Shown: one piece after another, positions 23,108 to 31,724 of the stretch
Layout: the number at the start of each line of letters is the position of its first letter
Numbering within the stretch: position 1 is the stretch's first letter
Source: Micromonospora echinofusca
GTDB lineage: Bacteria > Actinomycetota > Actinomycetes > Mycobacteriales > Micromonosporaceae
DNA length: 38,202 bases
Assembly: GCF_017614955.1 (NCBI RefSeq)
Contig: NZ_WVUH01000016.1
Span: 1 to 38,202 of the forward strand
Reading direction: 5' to 3'
Position numbers and translations under genes: made by a program
The notes under the pieces: generated by a model
The model's input: only the letters and a program-made list of their open reading frames with translations
Told to the model about the DNA's origin: nothing
The model's database searches: none

Positions 23108-23575
23108 ATGCTCAAGGGATTCAAAGACTTCATCATGCGCGGGAACGTCGTCGACCTGGCGGTCGGTGTCGTCATCGGTGCCGCCTTCACCGGCGTGGTC
23201 ACCCAGCTCACCAAGTCGTTCCTGGACCCGCTGATCCGGCTCTTCGTGGTGCTGCTCACCGGTAGCGACAAGGGGTTGCAGGGCAGCGTCCTGACCGTCA
23301 GGGGCATCGGGTTCGACTGGGTGGCCTTCGTCAACGCGGTGATCACCTTCGCGCTCACCGCCGCCGCGCTCTACTTCCTCGTCGTCTACCCGATGAACCG
23401 CCTCGCCGAGCGGCGCAAGCGTGGCGAGGAGCCGCCGCCGGCCGCCCCGAGCGAGGAGGTCAAGCTGCTCACCGAGATCCGGGACGCGCTGGTGGCCGCC
23501 GGCCGGGTACCCGCCCCGCAGCGGGGCGCCCTGGACGACCTGCTCGACCGGGACCGGCCGCAGCCGGGCCAGTGA
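23108..23575 (+). CDS. mscL: Large-conductance mechanosensitive channel
   Basis: This 155-residue protein is MscL, the homopentameric emergency valve opened by membrane tension on hypo-osmotic shock. The N-terminal amphipathic helix and first membrane helix (MLKGFKDFIMRGNVVDLAVG, then VVIGAAFTGVV) carry the conserved pore-lining GVVIGAAF. The second helix lies at about 78-97. A basic cluster, RLAERRKRGEE, follows, then a C-terminal helix with EVKLLTEIRDAL. AGGAG precedes ATG 23108. A long hairpin follows the stop, so it is a single-gene unit. Confidence 0.95.
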   Translation: MLKGFKDFIMRGNVVDLAVGVVIGAAFTGVVTQLTKSFLDPLIRLFVVLLTGSDKGLQGSVLTVRGIGFDWVAFVNAVITFALTAAALYFLVVYPMNRLAERRKRGEEPPPAAPSEEVKLLTEIRDALVAAGRVPAPQRGALDDLLDRDRPQPGQ

Positions 23576-23582
23576 CCTGTGT

Positions 23583-23624
23583 GCCGCCGGCCGGGTACCC
23601 GTCCACGGGCACCCGGCCGGCGGC
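23583..23624 (+). terminator. mscL terminator hairpin
   Basis: Arms 23583-23601 and 23606-23624 (GCCGCCGGCCGGGTACCCG and its complement) pair over 19 positions with one mismatch around a 4-base loop, TCCA. The hairpin starts eight bases after the mscL stop. It has no U-run. Confidence 0.65.
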
Positions 23625-23633
23625 GTACCCGGT

Positions 23634-23697
23634 GGCACCCGGCGTCTGGCATCCTCGGGCACCCGGCGTCCGGCACCGTCGGCACCCGACGTTTGGC
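23634..23697. repeat. Short direct repeats between mscL and the next gene
   Basis: A unit of about 23-24 bases beginning GGCACCCGGCGT(C/T) recurs at 23634, 23658 and, shortened and diverged, 23681. The three copies lie in the leader of the PRC-barrel-like gene. Their function is unknown. Confidence 0.6.
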
Positions 23698-23725
23698 GGG
23701 TGCCGGCCGGGGGAACCGGGCCAGG

Positions 23726-24100
23726 ATGACGCAGCAGGACACCTCAGCGCAGCCGCTCCTGTCCCGGGTCACCGCCGGCATGCGGGTGGTCGACGCGACC
23801 GGCGCCGAGGTCGGCACGGTCGACCTCGTGCAGCGGGGCGACCCGAACGCGGTCACCGTGCAGGCACCGACCGCCGATCCGGGTGGCAGCCTGGACGAGT
23901 TGATCGCGTCGGCCGCCACCGACGAGCCGGACGTCCCCGCCGACCTGGCCGCCCGGCTGCTCCGGACCGGTTACCTGAAGGTCTCCACCGGCGTCGCGCC
24001 GACCGGCGCGGTGTACGCGCAGGCGGACCAGATCGCCGGGGTGGACGGCGGCGCGGTACGTCTGACCGTGGCCGTCGCCGAGTTGGCGCCCGAGGACTGA
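23726..24100 (+). CDS. PRC-barrel-like small protein
   Basis: This 124-residue protein contains an N-terminal stretch typical of PRC-barrel or DUF2171-like proteins (SRVTAGMRVVDATGAEVGTVDLVQ, residues about 12-35), followed by a helical middle and a second beta segment (GYLKVSTG, then AVYAQADQIAGVDGGAVRLTV). Such proteins bind RNA, photosynthetic or stress partners; no specific role can be given here. ATG 23726 follows CCAGG only weakly, but the upstream sequence is repetitive and not coding in style. It converges with the BenE gene nine bases away. Confidence 0.65.
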   Translation: MTQQDTSAQPLLSRVTAGMRVVDATGAEVGTVDLVQRGDPNAVTVQAPTADPGGSLDELIASAATDEPDVPADLAARLLRTGYLKVSTGVAPTGAVYAQADQIAGVDGGAVRLTVAVAELAPED

Positions 24101-24109
24101 CCGCCGCAT

Positions 24110-25438
24110 TCAGCCGGCCCGGCCGGCCACCCGGTCCCCGGCCGACGCGGTCACCGCCGCCGAAGCACCGGCCTGTCCGCCGTCCGCCGCCGCCGAAGTT
24201 TCGATCTGTCCGCCCGCCGCCGCCCGACCTGCGGCCGGGACGTCCGTGGACCCGGCACCCTCAGCCGGCGCCGCCGGTTCCTCCGGCGTCCGGCGCGGCC
24301 TGAACAGCAGCAGTATCAGCCAGCCGGCCAGCAGTCCCCAGAACGCGCCGCCGATCCCGAGCAGGGTGACCCCGGAGGCGGTGACCACGAGGGTGACCAG
24401 GGCCGCCTCCCGGGCGTCCGGTTCCGCAACGGCGGCGGTGACCGCACCGGCCAGCGCGCCGAGCAGCGCCAGCCCGGCGACTGCCTCGACCAGTACCGGC
24501 GGGGCGAGCAGGACCACTCCGGCCACGGCGGTGGCGCCGAAACCGAGCAGGACGTACCCGGCCCCGGCGGTCACCGAGGCGATCCAGCGCCGCTCCGGTC
24601 GGGGGTGGGCGTCCGGGCCGGCGGCCAGCGCGGCGGTGATCGCGGCCAGGTTGACCGCGTGGGCGCCGGCCGGGGCGGCGAGCGCGGTCGCCAGTCCGGT
24701 GCTGCGCAGGATCGAGCCGAACGGCGCCCGGTAGCCGTACCCGGCCAGCACCGCCATCCCGGGTACGTTCTGCGCGGCCATGGTGACCAGGAAGAGCGGC
24801 ACCGCCAGGCCGATCATGGCGGGCAGGCTCCAGGCCGGTGCGGTGAGGTCGAGCGTGGGCCGGAACGTCGTACCGGCCAGCCCACCGGTCGGGGTGGTCA
24901 CCGCGATCGCCACGACTGCGGCGAGCAGCGCCCCGGGTACCGCCCACCGGCGGGCGAAACGGTGCAGCAGCAGCCAGGTCACGATCACCGGTCCGGCCAG
25001 CGTGGGCACGTCGACCAGCGCCCGGACCGGGGAGATGCAGATGGTGAGCAGCACCCCGGCGAGCATCGCCCCGGCCAGGGGTTTCGGGATGGCGGCGATC
25101 GCCCGGCTGAGCGGCGGGAAGAGCCCGGCGGTGAGGATCAGCAGGCCGCAGGCGAGGAACGCGCCGACGGCGGCCGGCCAGCCACCGGGCACCGGGCCGG
25201 TGCTGACCAGCAGCGCGGCACCCGGGGTCGACCAGGCGATGCTGATCGGCAGCCGGTGCCGCAGGCCGAGCCAGATCGCGCTGAGCCCCATCGCGACGCA
25301 GAGCGCGGAGAGCCCGGACGCGGCCTGGGTGGCGTCGGCGCCGACCGCGCGCAGGCCGGCGAGCACGATCGCGAACGAGCTGGCGAAGCCGACCAGGCCG
25401 GTCACCACGCCGGCCAGCACCGGTTGCAGCCGTCCCAT
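24110..25438 (-). CDS. BenE family benzoate/aromatic-acid-type transporter
   Basis: This 442-residue protein has about 11-12 membrane helices and the BenE pattern: an N-terminal GVVTGLVGFASSFAIVL, the SIAWSTPGAALLVSTGP region lining the substrate site, MAAQNVPGMAVLAGYGYR and GAHAVNLAAITAAL. BenE proteins import benzoate with protons, but actinobacterial members may use other substrates, and no aromatic catabolism gene is nearby. The last 60 residues are an Ala/Gly-rich cytoplasmic tail. ATG 25438 follows GGGGAGGGGGCACC, a strong ribosome site. It is divergent from an XRE-cupin regulator across a perfect palindrome and is probably its target. Confidence 0.83.
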   Translation of the reverse strand: MGRLQPVLAGVVTGLVGFASSFAIVLAGLRAVGADATQAASGLSALCVAMGLSAIWLGLRHRLPISIAWSTPGAALLVSTGPVPGGWPAAVGAFLACGLLILTAGLFPPLSRAIAAIPKPLAGAMLAGVLLTICISPVRALVDVPTLAGPVIVTWLLLHRFARRWAVPGALLAAVVAIAVTTPTGGLAGTTFRPTLDLTAPAWSLPAMIGLAVPLFLVTMAAQNVPGMAVLAGYGYRAPFGSILRSTGLATALAAPAGAHAVNLAAITAALAAGPDAHPRPERRWIASVTAGAGYVLLGFGATAVAGVVLLAPPVLVEAVAGLALLGALAGAVTAAVAEPDAREAALVTLVVTASGVTLLGIGGAFWGLLAGWLILLLFRPRRTPEEPAAPAEGAGSTDVPAAGRAAAGGQIETSAAADGGQAGASAAVTASAGDRVAGRAG

Positions 25439-25455
25439 GGTGCCCCCTCCCCGGC

Positions 25456-25473
25456 CGTTCCGTTTACGGAACG
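25456..25473. promoter_or_regulatory. Perfect 18-bp palindrome between benE-like and XRE-cupin genes
   Basis: CGTTCCGT-TT-ACGGAACG is exactly symmetrical. It lies 18 bases from the BenE start and 25 bases from the regulator start. It is a likely operator of the XRE-cupin protein controlling both genes. Confidence 0.65.
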
Positions 25474-25497
25474 ATGTCATGCTGCACCATAGCGGGT

Positions 25498-26052
25498 ATG
25501 TCAACCAGCCCATCAACCGTCCCACCCGGCCCCGACGCCGCCGGGATCGGTCGCCGGCTCCGGGCCCTGCGTGAGGAGCGCGGCCTGTCGCTCTCGCTGG
25601 TGGCCCGGCGGGCCGGCATCGGCAAGGCCACCCTCTCCGGGCTGGAGAGCGGCACCCGCAACCCCACCCTGGAGACGCTCTGGGCGGTGACCGCGCAGCT
25701 CGGCGTGCCGCTGACCGCCGTGATCACCGGGGCCGGCGGCGGCGCCACGGTCCGGGGTACCGCCGTCGCCGCCACTCTGCTGGAGGTCTTCACCGAGGCA
25801 GGCGCCAGCTACGAGCTGTACCGGATGGTGGTCCCACCGGGTACGACGCAGACCTCCCCGGCCCACCACGCCGGGGTCACCGAGCACGTCACCGTCTTCG
25901 CCGGGGTGCTCCGGGCCGGACCACTGGACGCCCCGCTGGTGGCTGCCGCCGGGGAACACATCTCGTGGTGCTCGGACGTCCCGCACGGGTACGCCTCGAT
26001 CGGCGCCGACGAGGTCCGGGCCACCCTGCTGATCCGCTACCCCCGCGGCTGA
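25498..26052 (+). CDS. XRE family regulator with C-terminal cupin domain
   Basis: This 184-residue regulator has an XRE helix-turn-helix (about 17-72: RALREERGLSLSLVARRAGI, GKATLSGLESGTRNPTLETLW) and a small cupin ligand-binding barrel (about 95-182: HHAGVTEHVTVFAGVLRAG). Such regulators often control a neighbouring transporter and sense its substrate. ATG 25498 is preferred over the in-frame ATG at 25474, which lies one base from the palindrome. CATAGC ending five bases before ATG 25498 could be a -10 for a leaderless message. No ribosome site is seen. Confidence 0.86.
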   Translation: MSTSPSTVPPGPDAAGIGRRLRALREERGLSLSLVARRAGIGKATLSGLESGTRNPTLETLWAVTAQLGVPLTAVITGAGGGATVRGTAVAATLLEVFTEAGASYELYRMVVPPGTTQTSPAHHAGVTEHVTVFAGVLRAGPLDAPLVAAAGEHISWCSDVPHGYASIGADEVRATLLIRYPRG

Positions 26053-26154
26053 CACCGCCCGCAGCCGGCACAGCGCCACGCCGTCCGGTTGGTCAGCTCA
26101 GCCACACCGCCCGCAGCCAGCCCGGCGACGCCGCCCGGGCGGTCAACTCAACGA
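26052..26154. repeat. Imperfect 52-bp tandem duplication at a gene end
   Basis: Two units start with ACACCGCCCGCAGCC (26052 and 26104) and end GGTCAGCTCAGCC and GGTCAACTCAACG. They span the 90-base gap between the XRE-cupin stop and the SCO2521-like stop. The second unit contains that stop codon (26143-26145). Confidence 0.55.
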
Positions 26155-27075
26155 CGCCTCCAGCAGGGCGATGGTGCTCAGGGTCACCTGGTCCCGGATC
26201 CGGTTGACCGACGACTCCCACTGCCGGGTGAAGCCGGGGCGGCGTTCCAACGCACGCCAGACCGGCAGCACCGACTCGTCCAGCCGGGCCGCCGGCATCC
26301 AGAGGTGCAGCAGACAGTCGATCGCCGGTCGGAGCCGCTCCACCTTCTGCGCGCGGGTACCGGGGGCGGTCAGGCTGGCCTCCATCAGGGTGAGCAACGT
26401 GGTCAGCAGCCAGTCGTGCAGGGCCAGGTCCTCGCAGAGGGCGACGACCGCCGCCACGTCGTCGTGCCCGACGGTCAACTCCAGCGTCCGCAACGTCTCG
26501 GACTCCACCCGGAAGGTGCCCTGCGCCTCGGCGGCCGGGTCGTCCGACGGGAGTACCGCCCAGCGCAGCCGGGTACGGCGGCTGCGGAACGGCGGCCGAC
26601 GGTCCAACCGGGTCGACTCCTGCACGGCGTCGATGAGTCGGGCGCAGATCGCGCCCAGGTTGAGCACCTGGGACGGGCTGCCCGTGGCGAGGTAGCCGCG
26701 TACCACGTCCCGGGCGTCCACCTTGCCGATCGTCTCCAGCCGACCCGGCCGGGAGAGGTAGTGCGACCAGGGCAGCCGGCGGTTCACCTCGGCCCGGCCG
26801 ACCAGGGTGTACGTCGAACCCTGGAGGACGTGCCCGCCGGTCACGGTGGCGTGGGACACCACGGTCCCGACCGCCCGGGTCCGGCTGCCGGTACCGGTCG
26901 GCAGGAGACAGTCCACCCCGGTGAGCTGGTCCGGTGAGACGACGTACGCGATCGGGCGCTCGGACCGGCGGACCCGCTCGCCCACCAGCAGGTCGAGCAG
27001 TTGCGTGGTGTGCTCCAGCGAGAGCGAGGTCGAATTCTGCAGCAGTCCGGTGTGGACCTCGCCCAGGGTCAGCAT
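26143..27075 (-). CDS. SCO2521 family protein (uncharacterised)
   Basis: I believe this 310-residue protein belongs to the family named after Streptomyces coelicolor SCO2521. The opening MLTLGEVHTGLLQNSTSLSL and the overall pattern fit my memory of that family, but I could not search. No enzymatic motif, signal peptide or membrane segment is visible. The protein is mixed beta (about 1-110) then helical (about 180-310). GGAGGTGCC directly before ATG 27075 fixes the start. In Streptomyces the family sits beside SCO2522-2524 relatives. Here it is separated from them by the large NACHT gene on the other strand, from which it diverges. Function is unknown. Confidence 0.65.
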   Translation of the reverse strand: MLTLGEVHTGLLQNSTSLSLEHTTQLLDLLVGERVRRSERPIAYVVSPDQLTGVDCLLPTGTGSRTRAVGTVVSHATVTGGHVLQGSTYTLVGRAEVNRRLPWSHYLSRPGRLETIGKVDARDVVRGYLATGSPSQVLNLGAICARLIDAVQESTRLDRRPPFRSRRTRLRWAVLPSDDPAAEAQGTFRVESETLRTLELTVGHDDVAAVVALCEDLALHDWLLTTLLTLMEASLTAPGTRAQKVERLRPAIDCLLHLWMPAARLDESVLPVWRALERRPGFTRQWESSVNRIRDQVTLSTIALLEASLS

Positions 27076-27363
27076 GGCACCTCCGCAACCCGGTGGTCGG
27101 TATCTTCGGTCGCGGCGCCCATTCGACGGGTGCCGCCACGCACCGGCTGATTGCATCCCATCATCGTCTGCGGGCGCAATGGGCGCGCCGCCGGGTCGGC
27201 GGGACGCTCCGGGCAGCCGAAACGGCCCCCAATTCCGATCGGCGATTCGGCAATCACCACAACCGATGCGGTCCGGAATGTCCACGCTGATCATGGGGCC
27301 ACAATTCTTGCTTTCCGTTGCTACGGTGGCCACACGCGCCGCTCACGCCGCAAGGGAGCCGCC
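27076..27363. promoter_or_regulatory. Divergent gap upstream of the NACHT gene, lower in GC
   Basis: This 288-base stretch is less GC-rich than its surroundings, especially 27220-27330. It must hold promoters for both the SCO2521-like and NACHT genes. TACGGT at 27333-27338 is a possible -10 for the NACHT gene, but no good -35 is paired with it. GCCGAA (27217-27222) and TTCGGC (27245-27250) form a loose inverted repeat. No gene is evident. Confidence 0.35.
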
Positions 27364-30300
27364 GTGACCAAGGTCTACGTTTCCGCGACCTTCCGGGATC
27401 TCCAGGAATGCCGCGCCGCAGTGCAGCTCGCCCTCCGCCGGCTACGGGTGGAGGACGTGGCCATGGAGTCCTACGTCGCCGAGGACCGCCGTCCCCTGGA
27501 ACGCTGCCTCGCCGACGTCCGTGAATGTGACATCTACATCGGCATATTCGCCTGGCGGTACGGCTTCATCCCGACCGGGTACGACCAGTCGATCACCGAG
27601 CTGGAGTACCGGGAGGCGGTGGCCACCAAAAAACCCTGCCTGATCTTCCTGCTCGACGAGGACGCCCCCTGGCCACGCCGGCACGTCGACCGGAACGACG
27701 ACGCCGATCGGATCGAACGGCTCCGGGCGGAACTGGCCGGCCGGCACATGTGCAGCCCGTTCACCGACCCGGCGGACCTGGCGACCCTGGTGACCGCGGC
27801 GGTGGCGAACTGTCTCGCCGAACGGGCCCGGCCGGCCCCCGGACCACCGGCCCTCGGACAGGACACCCTCACCCGGTACCTCGCCCGGCTGCGCCTGCAC
27901 TACGGGGTACTCGACTCCGACGCACTCACCCCGGCCCAGGCCGAGGACTACCTCCAGATCCAGCTCGCCTCGGTCTTCGTCGAGCCGTCCGTACGCGAGG
28001 ACCCGCCGCTGGTGGAGCTGCCCCGGGACTGGCTGCTCCGCACCCCGTACGCCGGCTGGTCCCGTACCGACGGGGCACTGGCCAACGTGGACCCACCCGA
28101 CCTGGCCCACCTGCGCGAGGCGCACCGGGCGAAACCGTTGCAACGCCTCTTCGACGTCCTCGGTTCCCCGGACCGGCGCACCATGGTGCTGCTCGGCGAT
28201 CCGGGAGCGGGCAAGTCCACCGCCGCCCGGTACGTGGTGCTCTCCCTCGCCACCGGTCACCCCGACGAACGGCTCGGGGCGCTCAACGACCACCTGCCGT
28301 TACTGGTGGAACTCCGGTCGTACGTCGCCTGGGCGGCCGGGGGACGGGCCCAGGGTTTCCTCGACTACCTGGACCAGCGGGCCGGCACCGACGGGCTCGG
28401 GGTGGAACGCGGCGACCTGCTCCGGCACCTCGAAGACGGGGGGCGGGCGGTCTTCATCTTCGACGGTCTCGACGAGATCCTCGACCGGCGTCGCCGGGAG
28501 GAGGTGACCGGTCAGATCGCCGGGTTCGCCAGTGACCATCCCGACGTCCGGGTCGTCGTCACCTCGCGGAGCGTCGGCTACGCCCGGCGGGTCCTCACCG
28601 AGGCCGGGTTCCGGCACTACACCCTCCAGGACCTGACCCCCGCACAGGTGGACGAGTTCCTCGCCAACTGGTACAGGCTGGCCATGCGGGACCGGCCGGA
28701 GGACGGCCGGCTGCAACGGGCCCGGCTACTGGACGCGATCCTGCACTCCCCGGCCATCCGGGAGCTGGCCGGCAACCCGCTGCTGCTGACCATCCTGGCG
28801 ATCGTCGGCCGGCACCAGGCACTCCCCCGGGAACGCTGGAAGCTCTACGACCACGCGGCCACCGTGCTGGTGGAGCAGTGGGACGTCAACCGGCACCTGC
28901 ACGACCGGGAGCAGGGGCCGGACTTCATCGACACCGAGGACAAGAAGGAACTGCTCCGCCGGCTGGCCCACCGGATGCAGTCCGCCGAACGCGGGCTGGC
29001 GGTCAACTGCATCCCGACCGAGGAACTGCTGGAGGTCTTCGAGAACTACCTGGTCGAGCGGTACCAGCGGGACCGGGCCGCCGCCCGGACCGGTGCCCTC
29101 GCGATGATCCGGCAGTTCCGGGAGCGCAACTTCATCCTCAGCCGGTACGGCCCGCACGTCTACGGCTTCGTGCACCGCACCTTCCTGGAGTTCTTCTGCG
29201 CCGAGGCGCTGCTCAACCGGTTCCAGCACGCCCAGGTGCTCACCTTCGAGGAGCTCCGGGAGCTGTACCGCGAGCACTGGGGGGACAACTCCTGGCGGGA
29301 GGTGCTGCGCCTGCTCTGCGGGGCCCTGCACCCCCGGTACAGCGCCCAGTTGATCGAGCTGCTGACCGGTGAGGTCAACCGGCCGTGGCCGCCGGGTCCG
29401 TTCACCCCGCCGCCGTGGAACCTCGCGCTGGCCGTGCAGTGCCTCGCCGAGGTACGCAACGTCAGCACCGTCGAGCGTCCCGCCCGGGCTCTGCTGCGTC
29501 AGATCATCCTGCTGCTGGAGCACGGCGTCGGGATCGACGACACCGAGACCGCCACCCTGTTCGAGGAGGAGATCCTGCCGGCGGCGAAGGCGATCGGCGC
29601 GAACTGGCCGGGGCGGGAGAGTTATCTGGCCTGGTACCGGCGTCGGGGTGCCCGGCTGGTCTGGAGCCCGGCCTCGGCGCACGCCGCCCGGCTGGCGGCC
29701 CTGCTCGCCACGCCCGCCGAGCGGATCGACGACCTGTTCGACGAGGTCCTCGGGTCGATCCGGGACAGTCCGGCGGCGTACGCCTCGGTGGCCGGGCTGG
29801 CCGAGGTAGCCCAGCTCGCCACGACCGCCGTCGACAGCGCGGCCCACGAGGCCGCCGCCACCCGGACCCGCGACCGGCTGATCCGCCGGGCCCGGGACGA
29901 GGACTACTCGGCGGTACGACTGGCCGCGGTGCAGGCGGTCGGGGAGCACTTCGGCGGCGACCCGAGGGCGGGTGACCTGCTGCTGGAACGGGCCGGCGCG
30001 GACCGGTACCACAAGGTCCGGTTGGCCGCCGTCCAGGCGCTCGGCGAACGTTTCGACAGCCGCCCCGGGGTACGCGACCTGCTGCGCCAGCGGGTCCGGG
30101 TGGACGAGCACCCGGCCGTCCGGCTGGCCGCCGTCGGGCTGCTCGGTGAGCGGTACCCGGGGGACGACGGGCTGCGCGACGACCTGCTGGACTGTCTGCG
30201 TACCGACCGGGATCCGACGGTGGTACGGACGGCGGCGCAGGTGCTGGTGGAGCGGTTCTCCGCCGGTCCGGCGGTCCGTGACCTGCTGCTGGCGCGGACC

Positions 30301-31710
30301 GGTGACGACACCGACCGGCTGCTCCGCCGGGCCGTGGTACGGGTCCTCGGCGAGCGCTTCGCCGCCGAGCCGGCCGTCCGGGAGCTGCTGCTGGTCCGGG
30401 TCCGGACGGACCGGGACGTCGGGGTGGTCCGGGCGGCGGGCCGCTGTGTGCTGGACCAGGACTGGGGCACCGTGGAGCTGCGGGACCTGCTGGTGAAGCG
30501 ACTGCACCACGACGCGGACGAGGCGGTCCGCCGGGCGGTGCTGAAACTGCTGGTGCGCTCGGTCAACCGGGATCCCTCGCTGGTCGATCTCCTGGTCGGG
30601 GTGGTCGACCGGGACGGCGACGCGGATGTCCGGCTGCTCGCCGCGGTCGCGCTCGCCGACCGGATCGGCACCGAACCGAGCGCCGGAGCCGCGTTGAGCA
30701 GACTGGCCCGGACCGACCCGGACGCCGGGGTCCGGCTGGTCGCGGTCCGGTCGCTGGTGGACCGGGTCGGCCTCGATCCGGCGGTACGGACCGCGCTGAC
30801 CGGGTTGGCCGCCGACGACCCGGCCGCCAACATCCGGCTGGCCGCCGTCGAGGCGCTCGCCGAGTGCGTACCCGGCAACGACGCGATGCGGAGCCTGATG
30901 ATCGTCCGGGCCCGGGTGGACACCGACCCGACGGTCCGGTTGGCGGCGCTCCGGGCGGTCACCGGCGAGGTCGGGCACTCGGACGAGCTGCTGGTGGACC
31001 GGGCCCGGCAGGATGCCGACGGCCCGGTCTTCGCGCATGCGGCGACCGCCGTACTCAACCGGGACGGCGCCACCGGGCAGGTCCGGGAGCTGCTGGTCGG
31101 GCGGGTGAGCGATCCGGGCAACGCCCGGATCCGGCTGGTGGCGGTACACCTGCTGGTCGAGCGGTTCGAGGTGGACGCGACGATCCGGCAGTTGCTGCTG
31201 GAGCGGGTACGCGACGACCCGGACCCGGAGGTGGTCCGGGAGGCGGCGGTGGCCGTGGTCCGGTCCGTCGGCCCGGATCAGGAGCAGTGCCGGATGCTGG
31301 TGGAGCGGGCCACCGGCGACGACGTACCGGTGCGCTGTGTGGCGCTGCGCGTGCTCGGTGAGTGGTTCGGCGCCGACCGGACGGTGCGGGAGCTGCTGAT
31401 CCGGCGGGCCACCGACGACGCCGACGTGCAGGTACGCCGGGAGGTGCTCCGGGTGCTCGGGGAGCGGCTGGCCGACCATCCGGAGGTCCGGACGCTCTTC
31501 GTCGAGCGGCTGGTCGACGCCGACTGGTCGGTACGCGGCACGGCCGTGCTCGTGCTCGGCCTGCACTTCGGCCCGGACGAGGAAACCCGGTCGGTCCTGG
31601 CCGGGCTGGCCCACGACGATCCCGACCCGGGGTTCCGGCGGCTCGCCGGGCAGGCGTTGACCTGGTTGCCGGGGGCCGACCCGGATCACCTGCCGGATCT
31701 CGGTCCGTGA
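27364..31710 (+). CDS. DUF4062-NACHT-HEAT repeat STAND NTPase (NLR-like)
   Basis: This 1448-residue cytoplasmic protein has a three-part NLR-like design. An N-terminal DUF4062 domain (about 1-150; KVYVSATFRDLQECRAAV, IGIFAWRYGFIP, ITELEYREAV) is followed by a NACHT NTPase. Walker A is GDPGAGKST (about 278-286), Walker B VFIFDGLDEI (about 364-373) and a TSRSVGYARR sensor follows near 400. The NACHT helical end carries FVHRTFLEFFCAE near 601-613. From about 840 to the end there are about 18 HEAT-like repeats of 33-34 residues, with the pattern (R)xxxDxDxxVRxAAVxxLxERF...VRDLLL. STAND proteins stay closed until the repeat arm meets a trigger, then oligomerise and fire the N-terminal effector; many defend against phage. 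GTG 27364 follows AAGGGAG. Confidence 0.88.
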   Translation: MTKVYVSATFRDLQECRAAVQLALRRLRVEDVAMESYVAEDRRPLERCLADVRECDIYIGIFAWRYGFIPTGYDQSITELEYREAVATKKPCLIFLLDEDAPWPRRHVDRNDDADRIERLRAELAGRHMCSPFTDPADLATLVTAAVANCLAERARPAPGPPALGQDTLTRYLARLRLHYGVLDSDALTPAQAEDYLQIQLASVFVEPSVREDPPLVELPRDWLLRTPYAGWSRTDGALANVDPPDLAHLREAHRAKPLQRLFDVLGSPDRRTMVLLGDPGAGKSTAARYVVLSLATGHPDERLGALNDHLPLLVELRSYVAWAAGGRAQGFLDYLDQRAGTDGLGVERGDLLRHLEDGGRAVFIFDGLDEILDRRRREEVTGQIAGFASDHPDVRVVVTSRSVGYARRVLTEAGFRHYTLQDLTPAQVDEFLANWYRLAMRDRPEDGRLQRARLLDAILHSPAIRELAGNPLLLTILAIVGRHQALPRERWKLYDHAATVLVEQWDVNRHLHDREQGPDFIDTEDKKELLRRLAHRMQSAERGLAVNCIPTEELLEVFENYLVERYQRDRAAARTGALAMIRQFRERNFILSRYGPHVYGFVHRTFLEFFCAEALLNRFQHAQVLTFEELRELYREHWGDNSWREVLRLLCGALHPRYSAQLIELLTGEVNRPWPPGPFTPPPWNLALAVQCLAEVRNVSTVERPARALLRQIILLLEHGVGIDDTETATLFEEEILPAAKAIGANWPGRESYLAWYRRRGARLVWSPASAHAARLAALLATPAERIDDLFDEVLGSIRDSPAAYASVAGLAEVAQLATTAVDSAAHEAAATRTRDRLIRRARDEDYSAVRLAAVQAVGEHFGGDPRAGDLLLERAGADRYHKVRLAAVQALGERFDSRPGVRDLLRQRVRVDEHPAVRLAAVGLLGERYPGDDGLRDDLLDCLRTDRDPTVVRTAAQVLVERFSAGPAVRDLLLARTGDDTDRLLRRAVVRVLGERFAAEPAVRELLLVRVRTDRDVGVVRAAGRCVLDQDWGTVELRDLLVKRLHHDADEAVRRAVLKLLVRSVNRDPSLVDLLVGVVDRDGDADVRLLAAVALADRIGTEPSAGAALSRLARTDPDAGVRLVAVRSLVDRVGLDPAVRTALTGLAADDPAANIRLAAVEALAECVPGNDAMRSLMIVRARVDTDPTVRLAALRAVTGEVGHSDELLVDRARQDADGPVFAHAATAVLNRDGATGQVRELLVGRVSDPGNARIRLVAVHLLVERFEVDATIRQLLLERVRDDPDPEVVREAAVAVVRSVGPDQEQCRMLVERATGDDVPVRCVALRVLGEWFGADRTVRELLIRRATDDADVQVRREVLRVLGERLADHPEVRTLFVERLVDADWSVRGTAVLVLGLHFGPDEETRSVLAGLAHDDPDPGFRRLAGQALTWLPGADPDHLPDLGP

Positions 31711-31724
31711 ACCGTCGGGATCGT

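Noticed and set aside
28726..31689. A 987-codon open frame on the minus strand opposite the NACHT-HEAT gene
   Set aside because: It is a by-product of high GC and the repeated HEAT codons. Its composition is rich in Pro, Gln and Arg without domains, and the plus frame has clear NACHT and HEAT motifs.
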